The notes below the pieces were generated by a model. The model had not been told where the DNA came from. It saw only the letters and a program-made list of their open reading frames with translations, and made no database searches. A program made the position numbers and the translations under genes. 64,000 nucleotides of DNA from positions 139,001 through 203,000 of the forward strand of contig NZ_CP159403.1 of assembly GCF_040500525.1 (NCBI RefSeq), written 5' to 3'. The stretch comes from Azospirillum formosense. GTDB lineage: Bacteria; Pseudomonadota; Alphaproteobacteria; Azospirillales; Azospirillaceae. Within the stretch, counting starts at the first letter, position 1, and each line of letters begins with the position of its first letter. Shown piece after piece: positions 8,947 through 17,149 of the stretch.

Positions 8947-9453
8947 GAGCGCCCTCCTTCCGTTAAGTCCATCCGGCAGCCGCGCCGACAAGGCAAAGCG
9001 GTTGCTGCACCATGCGGTCCCTGCCTGAAACGCCGGCACCGGCCAAGCCCCTGAAGCTGCGGACGCCATGATCAGGAGCCGCGTGGCTCAACATCGGCAA
9101 ATTCATTACGAATGCAAAAAGGAATCTTGCGCTTGGGCGGCGAGCACGGCTGTTGCAGAAAAATGCGCATGACAAGGGTATGGGCGCATTTTAATCCGGA
9201 GAAATGGCGCCTGGAACACTCACTGACGGTATAGATGCTTCACGCCCACGCTCTGGATACGTTACTTCGTTCGGAATCATAATCGGCTAGCTTTTCGTGG
9301 GGCACGGCAAGCCGTTCTGTTTACCTGTTACGGTATCAAAGCCAACCGTTTCACCCTTCACGTCGAGGGGCGCCCCGGTGCAGGTTGTTCGGGGGCAAAG
9401 CCCGGAGTTAAGGCAGGCAGCCCGGCGTTCTTCCAGAACCGTGGGGCCAGCCC
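8947..9453. other. Divergent intergenic region, 507 bases, with TACGGTA motif
   Basis: Lies between the minus-strand FlgO/TPR gene and the plus-strand 83-residue gene plus ppk2. It is more AT-rich than its surroundings. It carries GTTACGGTATC at 9327-9337, a related ACGGTATA near 9227 and a GATACGTTAC near 9246, similar to motifs at 15.0-15.3 and 18.4-18.7 kb. Promoters in both directions are expected here, but no convincing -35/-10 pair could be fixed. Confidence 0.55.
9329..9335. promoter_or_regulatory. TACGGTA motif (site A)
   Basis: TACGGTA within TTACCTGTTACGGTATC, 118 bases before the start of the 83-residue gene. A TTACC half-site in opposite orientation lies just upstream. Belongs to the motif set described for 15149-15170. 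Confidence 0.4.
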
Positions 9454-9705
9454 ATGTCGGATAGGCTTCGGCACGTCGTGGAGCGCTTCCCGGACCTGGC
9501 GGGGATGATCAAACAGCACAGCGCCGACAATCGGTTCTTTCGCAGCCTCTGTGAGGATTACGGAGAGGCCGTCGAGATTTTGCGGAAATGGGAGGCGTCG
9601 AACAGCAGCCGACGCTTCAAGCGCACCGGTGCGTGCCGCGATCTCATCGCCGACCTCGAACAGGAAATCCTGCTCGAACTCCAGAACCGGATCGACGGTG
9701 TGTGA
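9454..9705 (+). CDS. Small hypothetical protein (83 aa), upstream of ppk2
   Basis: MSDRLRHVVERFPDLAGMIK opens a short, charged, probably all-helical cytoplasmic protein with R/K and E/D pairs throughout, ending in ADLEQEILLELQNRIDGV. It resembles small uncharacterised proteins found near polyphosphate or stress genes in alphaproteobacteria, but I cannot name a family. No signal peptide or membrane segment. It is the first gene in the same direction as ppk2, about 130 bases ahead of it, with a 15-base tandem repeat between them. Confidence 0.6.
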   Translation: MSDRLRHVVERFPDLAGMIKQHSADNRFFRSLCEDYGEAVEILRKWEASNSSRRFKRTGACRDLIADLEQEILLELQNRIDGV

Positions 9706-9727
9706 CCATCCGCCGGGCCTGCCGCCA

Positions 9728-9785
9728 AGCCTCTCATTGAAGAGCCTCTCATTGAAGAGCCCCTCCTTGACGAGCCTCTCCCTGA
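9728..9785. repeat. 15-base tandem repeat, four imperfect copies
   Basis: Copies of AGCCTCTCATTGA start at 9728 and 9743, with degenerate copies AGCCCCTCCTTGA at 9758 and AGCCTCTCCCTGA at 9773, all 15 bases apart. It fills most of the gap before ppk2. A multiple-of-three period can arise in coding DNA, but no supported frame covers it. Confidence 0.8.
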
Positions 9786-9839
9786 AACGTCGGTCCCGTC
9801 ACGGATCGCACCGAACACCCGTCCGCGAGGATGATGAGC

Positions 9840-10670
9840 ATGGCCAAAAAACTGAAGACAGCCCATCGCCTGGAGTGTGCGCAATCAAAGCTCAAGCGGC
9901 GGGACTACGAGCGCGCGCTTGCGGAGCTTCATGTCGAACTGGTGAAGCTGCAGCAGTGGGTTGTCCAGAAAGGCATGAAGGTCTGCGTCGTCTTCGAAGG
10001 GCGCGACACCGCCGGCAAGGGCGGAACGATCAAGGCCATCACGGAGCGCGTGAGCCCGCGTGTCTTCCGCGTCGTCGCCTTGCCGACGCCGACCGAGCGC
10101 GAGAAGTCGCAAATGTACATCCAGCGCTACATCCCGCACCTGCCGGCCGCCGGGGAGATCGTCATCTTCGACCGGAGTTGGTACAACCGCGCCGGGGTCG
10201 AGCGGGTGATGGGCTTTTGCACGGAAGAGCAGGTGAAGCGGTTTCTCGACGCCGTCCCGAGCGTGGAGAAGGCCATCATCGAGTCCGGGGTGGTTCTGCT
10301 GAAATACTGGCTCGAAGTCAGCCCCAAGGAGCAGACGCGCCGTCTGCAGGCTCGGATCAACGACGGGCGCAAGGTCTGGAAGCTGTCGCCGATGGATTTG
10401 AAATCCTACGGCCGCTGGTACGACTATTCGCGCGCCCGCGACGACATGTTCGCGGAGACCGACACCTCCTGGGCGCCGTGGTTCGTCGCGCGGTCGGACG
10501 ACAAGCGGCGGGCGCGCCTGAACATCATCCGCCACATGCTCGACCACATCCCCTACGAGGATCTGCCCAGGGAAACCGTGAAGCTGCCCAAGCGCCAGGA
10601 CCCGGACGGCTACGAGACCCCCAACTACCCGTTGAAGGTCATTCCGGAGCTGCGATGGCCCACGGCGTGA
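9840..10670 (+). CDS. ppk2: Polyphosphate kinase 2 (PPK2)
   Basis: Cytoplasmic PPK2-family enzyme that transfers phosphate between polyphosphate and nucleotides, usually making GTP or ATP from the diphosphate. The protein shows Walker A GRDTAGKGGTIKAI near residues 54-67, the Walker B/lid region EIVIFDRSWYNRAGVERVMG and the WKLSPMDLKSYGRWYDYSRA segment before the conserved D-x-x-W (SWAPW). Length (276) fits a one-domain PPK2. Several ATGs cluster at 9831-9840; the one at 9840 has GAGGA at a better distance. Transcribed toward the minus-strand envelope operon, 20 bases away. Class I versus II specificity cannot be decided by eye. Confidence 0.93.
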   Translation: MAKKLKTAHRLECAQSKLKRRDYERALAELHVELVKLQQWVVQKGMKVCVVFEGRDTAGKGGTIKAITERVSPRVFRVVALPTPTEREKSQMYIQRYIPHLPAAGEIVIFDRSWYNRAGVERVMGFCTEEQVKRFLDAVPSVEKAIIESGVVLLKYWLEVSPKEQTRRLQARINDGRKVWKLSPMDLKSYGRWYDYSRARDDMFAETDTSWAPWFVARSDDKRRARLNIIRHMLDHIPYEDLPRETVKLPKRQDPDGYETPNYPLKVIPELRWPTA

Positions 10671-10690
10671 GGCCGGCCGGTCGTCCTCGG

Positions 10691-12139
10691 TCAGCGCCGC
10701 CGCACGAGCCACAGGCGCAGCGACCACAGGCCGGCGGCCAGGAGTCCGGCCGCCACGGCGCCCGGAAGAGCGAGGCCGCCGACGCCTGACCCTGGCAGGC
10801 GGCCGCCCTGCCACGCCGCGCGGACCTTCTCCAGATCCTCCCGCAGCGAGGGGAGGGGGAGCGCGGCGAGGTCCTCCACGGGGAGGGACCCCAGAACGCG
10901 CTTCGGGTCCGCCGCCGCCCGCCAGCGGCTGTCCAGCGGCAGGCTCGCGGCAAGCCGCCCGACCTCGCCCTCGTCCCTGAAGAATTGCGGGTCGAGAGTC
11001 AGCGGGTACAGGGTCGTCTCGCCCCGCATGCGCAGTTCGATCATCGCGTTCACGTCGTTGCAGACGCCCAGCGCGTAGTAACCGCCGAACGGCAGCTCCG
11101 GATGGCGCCGCTTGATCGCGTCGTAGGCGCGCACGATGACGCCGGCGAGGCGGACCGCCTCCATCGCCTCCTCCCCACGGTAGCGGTGCGCCACCCTGCC
11201 CATGACCCAGGCCTGATCGCGCGTCACGCTCGGGCGGAACATGGCCTGCCCGTCGATTCCGAAATAGAAGGACAGGTCCGCGTTGACCACCGGGCCGCGG
11301 ACGACGAGTTCGTGCTGGGAATGGCTGACCGGAACCAGAAGGTTGCGGTCCGTTCCGGGGACCGGCAGTCGGGTGTCGATCCAGAACGGCGTCAGGACGT
11401 CGCGGTCCTGATAGATCAGGTCGCCGAAATTGGCGAAGTACCGCGAATCGCGGACCTCCACGTCGTGGCCGCCCCGCGCCAAGGCGTCCATCAGGGCGCG
11501 GGGCGTGTCCAGCGCTTGGCCGTCCAGGACGACCCGGTAACGCCCTCCGCCATCCGGGGCGTTCAGGGAAAGCCGGTTGAGCAGGTCGGCCAGACGCAGG
11601 CCATCGGCGTAGCGCTCGGCCAGCGCGGGGTCGACGCGGTCGCCGGCTTCCAGCCCAAAGCCCAGCGGGCGCAGATAGGCATCCGGCGCCGGAGGGGTGC
11701 CGGCGGCGGGAATGCCCAGCCCCTCCTCGACCATCTCCTCGGCCGTCTCCCTGGCCGCTGCGGGCTCCGGCGGGAGGCCATCGTCGCCGGAGCGGCCCAG
11801 CATTGCCCCGGCAAGCCGCACGGACCGGCCCATTCCCTGCACCGTCAGCCCGGGAAAGCGGTCCAGCCCCTCGAAATCCTTGCCGAGGATCATTTCGCGC
11901 AGCCGCTTGATCTCGTCCGGCCCCAGGATGCCGCCCGCCTTCGGATCGCGCCCCAGGCGCCGGTACAGGGCTTCCACGAATTCCGGATTCCGGGCCAGCT
12001 CGGACATGACCTGCGAGACGGGCAGCCATGGCGCCTGATCCGTCTGGGGGTCCGCCCGCAGGTCCGCCCGCGAAGGCGCGGGGCACAGCAGGGCGCCGGA
12101 CAGGATGAGAGCGTAAAGGGCGCGTCCCAGGCCCATCAT
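10691..12139 (-). CDS. Exported, C-terminally anchored hypothetical protein
   Basis: A 482-residue protein, last gene of a three-gene minus-strand operon. Residues 1-25 form a signal peptide (MMGLGRALYALILSGALLCP, cleavage near PSRA). A long mature region follows with FWIDTRLPVPGTDRNLLVPV, SHSQHELVVRG, YFGIDGQAMFRPSVTRDQAW and FGGYYALGVCNDVNAMIELR. The end is glycine-rich (LPGSGVGGLALPG), then one hydrophobic helix, then RRR, like a membrane-anchor or sorting tail. No family recognised. It begins 25 bases after the stop of the hydrolase gene. Most of the protein is probably periplasmic, held by the C-terminal helix. Start chosen at the signal peptide; the frame extends 46 codons further without support. 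Confidence 0.72.
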   Translation of the reverse strand: MMGLGRALYALILSGALLCPAPSRADLRADPQTDQAPWLPVSQVMSELARNPEFVEALYRRLGRDPKAGGILGPDEIKRLREMILGKDFEGLDRFPGLTVQGMGRSVRLAGAMLGRSGDDGLPPEPAAARETAEEMVEEGLGIPAAGTPPAPDAYLRPLGFGLEAGDRVDPALAERYADGLRLADLLNRLSLNAPDGGGRYRVVLDGQALDTPRALMDALARGGHDVEVRDSRYFANFGDLIYQDRDVLTPFWIDTRLPVPGTDRNLLVPVSHSQHELVVRGPVVNADLSFYFGIDGQAMFRPSVTRDQAWVMGRVAHRYRGEEAMEAVRLAGVIVRAYDAIKRRHPELPFGGYYALGVCNDVNAMIELRMRGETTLYPLTLDPQFFRDEGEVGRLAASLPLDSRWRAAADPKRVLGSLPVEDLAALPLPSLREDLEKVRAAWQGGRLPGSGVGGLALPGAVAAGLLAAGLWSLRLWLVRRR

Positions 12140-12164
12140 GCCAAGCCCATCATGGGAGCCACCG

Positions 12165-14141
12165 TCAACGGGTCCGGCTCGCGACGCGGGGAGCGTCGGT
12201 GCCCAACGGCCCGCACGCGGTGCGTTTCGTGCAGGACTCATCCCAATGGAGAAGAAGGATGCGGCGCACCTCCTCAATCGTGCGCGGGTCGGACTGCGTC
12301 GAATGGCCGGAACGCACGATGTACTCGGACTCGACCCCGTCGATGTGGGCGCTCTTGTACTCCACGACGCCGTCGTCGCCGGTTTCGACCGGTCCGTCGC
12401 CGCGCACCGCGATGATCGAATGCGCCTTGACCCCCGCGGCGATGGGCGTGCGCGCCAGGGTCTGGACCAGCAGGCTGCCGGGGGTCATGGCGTGTACGCT
12501 GCCAAACCCCGTCTGTCCGGCAAGCGTGGTGCTGGCGTCGTCCAGCTTGCCGATTTCCGAACTCACCCTCAGGAGGCGTCCCGGCAACCGCACCAGACTT
12601 GCGACGAACTGGCTGACCCGGTTGCCAGCGACGTAGCTGCCGCCGTGCGGCGTGGCGATGAAGACGAGGCGCTTGACCGACGGAACCGGCTTCACGAACA
12701 AGGCGTGCGTCAGCAGGTCGCGCGTTTCCGGGTCGAGCTGAAGCTGGTCCGGCGGCTTGCGGAACGCCGCGTTCCACAGCCGGGGACCCGTGTCCACCGC
12801 CGTCATCTTGGTCAGCAGGCCACCCTGGCTGTGCCCGATGACGACCATCTCGTGCAGCGCCGGTTCCCGTCCGGACGGGTCCAGGGTGGACACCGCCTCC
12901 TGCAGCGCGTCGCGCAGCAGAAGCGCGGAGTAGGGAACGGGATTGCCCGTCTCGTAGCTGAAGAACCAGAACTGGAAACGGTCGCGGATGCGCGGGTCGC
13001 TCCTCAGATCGTTCAGCATTTCGGCCCAGCGCACCGGGCTCGATGCCGTCCCGTGGACGAAGACGACGGGAATGCGGCCGGACCGGTACGGCTCCATCGC
13101 GACGAGGCGGGACGGCATCTTGTCCAGCAGGCCGCCGCGCAGGAAGCCGCCGAACTCGAATTCCCAGACCGGCATGCCGTCCAGCATGTAGGCCAGCGTG
13201 GCGGTGTGCTCGACCTCCAGCGGCACCGGTTGGCGGTCGATCAGCACCGCCTCGGTTTCGGACGCGGGATAAAGTTCGAGGTTCGCGCGCACCTGCCCGC
13301 CCATGATCTGGCGCCGGGGATCGGGAATGCGCAGCAGCGCGGTCACGGGCGTCTTGACGCGCGGGGCGACCTGGAAGCCTTTCGCCAGGGTGCCCTGCGT
13401 GGTTCCCGCCGCCAGGGGGGCGCCGATGCCGGGCTGGCGATAACGGGCGTCGAGGCCGTGGATCTGCAGCTCGGCGACCGGGAAGAAGCCGGTCAGCTGG
13501 CGCCCGCCCCACACCAGCTCCCGAGGATCGAAGGCCACGTCCAGCTCACCGAACGGCAGCGGGTGGCGGGCCTCCCGAATGGCGATGCCGGTTCGGTCCT
13601 CCGTCGCCAGCCCGGAGGTCAGGCCACGGTTGTACAGGTCGGTGGCCAGCCGGAACCGGGGATCGTAGGGGCTGGGCGGCTGGTCCAGCCCTCCCGGAAA
13701 GAGAAACGCGTAGGCGTAGAGGGCGGAGGCCAGATAATAGGGCCGCCCTCCCTGCTCCTCGGCGTGGAGGAACGACATCTCGGCCAAGGCGAAGATCTCG
13801 TCGGCGCCGCCATGCCCCTGCGTGACCAGCGCGCGGAGGTCGGCCATGGCGTTCTCCGGCTGCGCCAGGAAGCGGTCCGTCAGCGACCAGCGGCGCAGCA
13901 CGTTGTGGGTCGGATCGCTGAGCGCGTGCGCCGACAGGACGTTGTGCGTGAGTTGCTGGTGGACGGTGCCATGGTCCACGCGTTCGACGCTGACCGCCGT
14001 CGCGCAGCCCCCGGCGAGAAGCGTCCAGGCCAGCAGGAGCACGGCGGCGAAGCCCCTCGGAAGGGGCGGGCGCCTTATCCCGCAGGCTCCTGCGCCGCCC
14101 GTCGTCGCCGGCCGGGCATCCTGGCTTGCGTGCACTTCCAT
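12165..14141 (-). CDS. Lipoprotein alpha/beta hydrolase (esterase/lipase-like)
   Basis: A 658-residue protein. A basic N-terminus, hydrophobic stretch and LLAGGC (Cys46) form a lipoprotein signal. The C-terminal half is an alpha/beta hydrolase: oxyanion strand VPVVFVHGTASSP near 358-369, nucleophile elbow VVIGHSQGG with Ser438, and FIATPHGGSYVAGN typical of lipase-like and PGAP1-like hydrolases. The first half (about 50-345) contains ALAEMSFLHAEEQG and YYLASALYAYAFLFP, helical and possibly TPR-like. Likely located on the outer or inner membrane facing the periplasm, acting on an ester of unknown nature. Middle gene of an operon with two other exported proteins. The long N-terminus may mean the true start is a little downstream. 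Confidence 0.85.
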   Translation of the reverse strand: MEVHASQDARPATTGGAGACGIRRPPLPRGFAAVLLLAWTLLAGGCATAVSVERVDHGTVHQQLTHNVLSAHALSDPTHNVLRRWSLTDRFLAQPENAMADLRALVTQGHGGADEIFALAEMSFLHAEEQGGRPYYLASALYAYAFLFPGGLDQPPSPYDPRFRLATDLYNRGLTSGLATEDRTGIAIREARHPLPFGELDVAFDPRELVWGGRQLTGFFPVAELQIHGLDARYRQPGIGAPLAAGTTQGTLAKGFQVAPRVKTPVTALLRIPDPRRQIMGGQVRANLELYPASETEAVLIDRQPVPLEVEHTATLAYMLDGMPVWEFEFGGFLRGGLLDKMPSRLVAMEPYRSGRIPVVFVHGTASSPVRWAEMLNDLRSDPRIRDRFQFWFFSYETGNPVPYSALLLRDALQEAVSTLDPSGREPALHEMVVIGHSQGGLLTKMTAVDTGPRLWNAAFRKPPDQLQLDPETRDLLTHALFVKPVPSVKRLVFIATPHGGSYVAGNRVSQFVASLVRLPGRLLRVSSEIGKLDDASTTLAGQTGFGSVHAMTPGSLLVQTLARTPIAAGVKAHSIIAVRGDGPVETGDDGVVEYKSAHIDGVESEYIVRSGHSTQSDPRTIEEVRRILLLHWDESCTKRTACGPLGTDAPRVASRTR

Positions 14142-14198
14142 GCTCTCCGCCCGTGCTTTCCGCCCACGCTCTTCGAATGCGTCCGCGAGGACCGCCGT

Positions 14199-14822
14199 TC
14201 AGAACACGCTCTTGCGCGCCGGCTCGATCGACACCGCGAGGGCTTCGCTGACGACGGCGGTGATCGTGTCGCCGACCTTCAGCGAGGGGAGCTTCGCCTG
14301 ACGGGCGGGGTCCGTCACGTTGACGGTGTAGACCTCGCCGCCGTCGGGATTCACGAGGTCGATGCTGTTCGCGCCGAGGTCGATGCCGACGACCAGCCCG
14401 CTGAGCCGTGTCACCTGCACGCCGATGCCGCCCGGCGCCTCGGCCGAGCGCGCGACCGCCTGCCGGACCTCGTCCTCGGGCACGGGCGCGCCGGGTTGGG
14501 ACACCATGAAGGCCACGGAGCGGTAGAATTGCGCGTCGACCGTGTCTCCCACCTTCAGCATCTCCAGGCGCACCGCCGGCCCGGCCATGACGGTGATCGG
14601 GGTGCCCGACCGTCCGGCCAGCGTGACCTTCCGCTTGGCCGCGTCGATGCCGGTGATTTTCGCCTGGAGCGTGACGGCGGCACTTTCCGGAATGACGTTC
14701 GTCAGAACGGGTCTGCCTTGCGCCGCCGCCGGATGCGGAACGGTGCCCGGCACCAGGAGCACGCCGCAGAGGATGCCCGCTGCGGCGGCGGTGACCGTTG
14801 GCAAGGTTGCACGACGCTTCAT
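14199..14822 (-). CDS. Exported protein with two internal beta-rich repeats
   Basis: A 207-residue protein, first gene of the minus-strand operon. The ATG at 14822 follows AGGAGGACAGC, a strong ribosome site, and starts a signal peptide (MKRRATLPTVTAAAAGILCG, cleavage near AAAQ). The mature part has two similar units: TLQAKITGIDAAKRKVTL ... LKVGDTVDAQF and LSGLVVGIDLGANSIDLV ... LKVGDTITAVV, each ending in L-K-V-G-D-T. This suggests a duplicated small barrel (DUF5666-like). Probably periplasmic; binding role unknown. The hydrolase gene follows after 57 bases. Confidence 0.75.
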   Translation of the reverse strand: MKRRATLPTVTAAAAGILCGVLLVPGTVPHPAAAQGRPVLTNVIPESAAVTLQAKITGIDAAKRKVTLAGRSGTPITVMAGPAVRLEMLKVGDTVDAQFYRSVAFMVSQPGAPVPEDEVRQAVARSAEAPGGIGVQVTRLSGLVVGIDLGANSIDLVNPDGGEVYTVNVTDPARQAKLPSLKVGDTITAVVSEALAVSIEPARKSVF

Positions 14823-14925
14823 GCTGTCCTCCTGTCTTGCCCGGCTGTCTTTGTCCGGCTGTCTTGTGGGGCATGCCCCGGCGCCGCCTTCGAAGCGCGA
14901 CACCGGGGGTGCGGATCCGGGGCCA

Positions 14926-14967
14926 TGGAAATGGGGTCGTGGAAATAGGGTCGTGGAAATAGGGCCG
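14926..14967. repeat. 14-base tandem repeat, three copies
   Basis: TGGAAATGGGGTCG, TGGAAATAGGGTCG and TGGAAATAGGGCCG follow each other without gaps, about 105 bases upstream of the minus-strand start at 14822. Two substitutions separate the outer copies. It may be a slippage product or a set of phased binding sites. Confidence 0.85.
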
Positions 14968-15043
14968 TACGGTGTGGTGCGCTGCCGTCCGCAGCCAAGA
15001 CAGCCAAGTCCTGTAGCCCGAGACGCCGTCTCTGACGAGTATT

Positions 15044-15052
15044 CTACGGTAG
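15044..15052. promoter_or_regulatory. CTACGGTAG motif (site B)
   Basis: CTACGGTAG contains the TACGGTA core shared by the three large divergent regions of this block. It lies about 105 bases before the perfect double site. Confidence 0.4.
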
Positions 15053-15148
15053 CCTGATGTCGCCGATCCCCGCCGTTGGGCCCGGCTGTTCAGCGCGCGC
15101 CGGTTACGGCGACGGGCGCGTGCATCGGACGGCTTGCGCGATCCCGGT

Positions 15149-15170
15149 TACCGTAACGGATGTTACGGTA
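15149..15170. promoter_or_regulatory. Perfect inverted repeat TACCGTAAC-N4-GTTACGGTA
   Basis: Two 9-base arms, TACCGTAAC (15149-15157) and GTTACGGTA (15162-15170), around GGAT make a 22-base perfect dyad, the usual shape of a site for a dimeric regulator. Single cores occur at 9329, 15044, 15314, 18429 and 18703, always between divergently transcribed genes. The regulator is unknown; the symmetry would fit a LuxR/NarL-type or other helix-turn-helix dimer, which is inference only. Confidence 0.65.
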
Positions 15171-15313
15171 GCGTACTTGCCGCAACGGCGGCGTTCGGCC
15201 GCCCTTTCCCAGGTTCGGGCCCCCTTCTGCGCCCCTTCTGCGCGGTCGGCCTGCTCGCGAATGCACCGGGGATGCACCGGGAACCCGGGGCAGCGTTGAA
15301 CCCGGGGCAGCGA

Positions 15314-15320
15314 TACCGTA
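15314..15320. promoter_or_regulatory. TACCGTA motif (site C)
   Basis: TACCGTA within GCGATACCGTAGCGG, about 115 bases before the DUF2092 start. Member of the motif set described at 15149-15170. Confidence 0.4.
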
Positions 15321-15434
15321 GCGGCCCGCATCGACCGTGGCTGCTACTTTCAATGGCTCCGCTCCATGCGGCTCAATGATCCCTGGCCTTTCACCGATGC
15401 CGCCGGCACGGCATCCGGGGCAGGAGGGATGCTG

Positions 15435-16295
15435 ATGAACGGACTCAGGTGGCTGATGCGGTCGGCGCTGTGCCCGGCCCTCTGCGTTCTCGCCCTGGCC
15501 TGGCCGGCCTTCGGGGCCGAGGCGCCGCCGTCCGACAGCCCGCCGCACGCGGTCGAGCAGGACGAGCCGGAAGACCCGCCGTTCGACGACGAGGCGATGA
15601 CCGCCCTGACGCGCATGGCCGACACGCTCGCCCAGGCCCAGCGCTTCACCGTGACCATCCGGGCCAGTTACGACGTGGTGCAGGACACGGGCGAGAAGAT
15701 CACGTTCGGCGAGCGGCGCGCCCTTATCCTGAACCGTCCCGACGGGCTGCGGGTCGAAGCGCAGGAAAGCGACGGGAAGCGGTCGCTGGTGACGTTCGAT
15801 GGAAAGGCGATTTCGGTGCTCGATGTGGACGAGAACGTCTATGCCCAGATCGAACGGGCCGGCACCATCGATGACGCCGTGCGCTATCTGGTCCAGGATC
15901 TTCGGGTGCGGCTGCCCCTGGCGCTGCTGCTGGTCAGCACGCTGCCGGATGAGCTGGAGCAACGCCTCCAAACGCTCGACTACGTGGAGCGGGACACGCT
16001 CACGGCGGTGCCGACCGATCATCTGGCGGGGCGGACCGAGGATGTCGACTTCCAGATCTGGATCGCCACCGAAGGCCCGCCACTGCCGCAGCGCGTGACC
16101 ATCACCTACAAGGGTGACGAGGGCGAGCCGCAATACCGGGCCGACTTCTCCGAGTGGAACCTCGACCCGGACGTCCAGCCGGCGCAACTCGCCTTCCATC
16201 CTCCAGACGGCGCGGAGCGCATTCCGGTCATGATCCGTGTCCGCCGCAACGCGGCCGGCGGATCGGCCGATGGTTCGGAAGGAGCGCCGAAATGA
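15435..16295 (+). CDS. DUF2092-family exported protein
   Basis: A 286-residue protein with a signal peptide (MNGLRWLMRSALCPALCVLA, cleavage near AFGAEA). The mature part starts acidic and proline-rich, then shows ALTRMADTLAQAQRFTVTIR, the G-E-R-R-A-L-I-L-N-R-P-D-G-L-R-V strand pattern and FDGKAISVLDVDENVYAQ, as in DUF2092 proteins, which resemble LolA/LolB-type lipid-binding folds. The ATG at 15435 is chosen over 15429 because AGGAGGG lies at the right distance; at 15429 it would touch the start. The stop overlaps the next start (ATGA), so the two genes are translationally coupled. Confidence 0.82.
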   Translation: MNGLRWLMRSALCPALCVLALAWPAFGAEAPPSDSPPHAVEQDEPEDPPFDDEAMTALTRMADTLAQAQRFTVTIRASYDVVQDTGEKITFGERRALILNRPDGLRVEAQESDGKRSLVTFDGKAISVLDVDENVYAQIERAGTIDDAVRYLVQDLRVRLPLALLLVSTLPDELEQRLQTLDYVERDTLTAVPTDHLAGRTEDVDFQIWIATEGPPLPQRVTITYKGDEGEPQYRADFSEWNLDPDVQPAQLAFHPPDGAERIPVMIRVRRNAAGGSADGSEGAPK

Positions 16296-17068
16296 ACAGG
16301 TCGTCTTTGCGGATTGCCTTCTCCATCGCCGCATCCCTGCTTCTGGTGGCCGGATCGGTCGCGGATGCCTATGCCCGCGGCGGCGGTCGCGGAGGCGGCC
16401 GAGGGGGCGGCGGGGGCTTCGCCCGGTCCGGTCCGGCGGCGGGTGGCGGCTTTTCTGCCCAACGTTCCACGGCCCAACGTTCCACGGCCCAACGCTCCAC
16501 CGCGGGGCGATCCACCGCGGCGGTGGGAGCCCGTCAGGCCGGCGCCACCCAGCGGTCGAGCGAGCGGGCGGCCTCCGCTCAGACGGCGTCCCGCCAGTCC
16601 GGCGCTACGGAGCGTTCCGCGCAGCGCGCCGAGACGCAGCAGACGCGCACGGAAGCCCGGGCCGACACGCGCGCTTCGGGCCAGCAGGAGCGGACCGAAC
16701 GGCAAGGGCAGCGGCAGCAGGGCCAGACCGAACGCACGGAAGCCCGCCAGCAGGGCCAGACCGAGCGCACGGAATCGCGGGCCTACGCGGCGCAGAACAT
16801 CGCCAACGACTGGGACGGTCATCACTATGACGACGATGACGACGACTGGGGGTGGGCTCTTGCGGGCGCTGCGGTGGGAGCGACCGCCGGCTTCATCGCC
16901 GGTGCCGCCACGGCGGCCCCCAATTACGTGACGGTGCTTCCCTGCACCCCCACCGTCGTGCCGTACGGCGGCGTCAGCTACTACGGCTGCGGCGGCACCT
17001 GGTACAACCGCAGCTATGTGGACGGGAACGTCACCTACGTCACCGTCACCCCGCCTCCCGGTTACTGA
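16292..17068 (+). CDS. Secreted low-complexity protein with AQRST repeats
   Basis: A 258-residue protein coupled by an ATGA overlap to the DUF2092 gene, with GGAAGGAG upstream. Signal peptide to about residue 29 (cleavage near ADAYA). Then a Gly/Arg stretch (GGGRGGGRGGGGG), three exact AQRST repeats, a Q/R/T/E-rich segment with repeated GQTERTEARQQ, a Tyr/Asp patch (HHYDDDDDDWGW), a glycine-zipper-like hydrophobic helix (ALAGAAVGATAGFIAGAA) and a Cys- and Tyr-containing C-terminus (YGGVSYYGCGGTWY). The tail pattern is common in alphaproteobacterial secreted proteins found with DUF2092. Probably periplasmic or surface-associated; function unknown. Confidence 0.8.
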   Translation: MNRSSLRIAFSIAASLLLVAGSVADAYARGGGRGGGRGGGGGFARSGPAAGGGFSAQRSTAQRSTAQRSTAGRSTAAVGARQAGATQRSSERAASAQTASRQSGATERSAQRAETQQTRTEARADTRASGQQERTERQGQRQQGQTERTEARQQGQTERTESRAYAAQNIANDWDGHHYDDDDDDWGWALAGAAVGATAGFIAGAATAAPNYVTVLPCTPTVVPYGGVSYYGCGGTWYNRSYVDGNVTYVTVTPPPGY

Positions 17069-17077
17069 GCGCTCCGG

Positions 17078-17103
17078 GCCCGGCCACCGAGCCCGGCCAC
17101 CGA
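17078..17103. repeat. 13-base tandem duplication
   Basis: GCCCGGCCACCGA occurs twice back to back (17078-17090 and 17091-17103), starting ten bases after the stop of the repeat-rich secreted protein gene. Confidence 0.8.
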
Positions 17104-17149
17104 GCGTAATCACGGCGCGTCCGCGTCCGCCCTGTCGGCCCGCCAACCC

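Larger units (their letters stand above)
14823..15434. other. Divergent intergenic region, 612 bases, with tandem repeats and TACGGTA motifs
   Basis: Between the envelope operon (minus) and the DUF2092 gene (plus). It contains a duplicated CCGGCTGTCTT near 14841-14866, a 14-base repeat at 14926-14967 and TACGGTA/TACCGTA motifs at 15044-15052, 15149-15170 and 15314-15320. No supported frame was found. This is the densest regulatory region in the first half of the window. Confidence 0.6.

Noticed and set aside
9551-10789. Plus-strand open frame over the 15-base repeat and ppk2
   Set aside because: Overlaps ppk2 in another frame and reads the repeat as SLSLK units; no ribosome site.
12138-14948. 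936-codon plus-strand open frame
   Set aside because: It runs antisense to three genes with signal peptides and motifs, has shadow-type composition (Arg/Gln/His-rich) and no recognisable domain.
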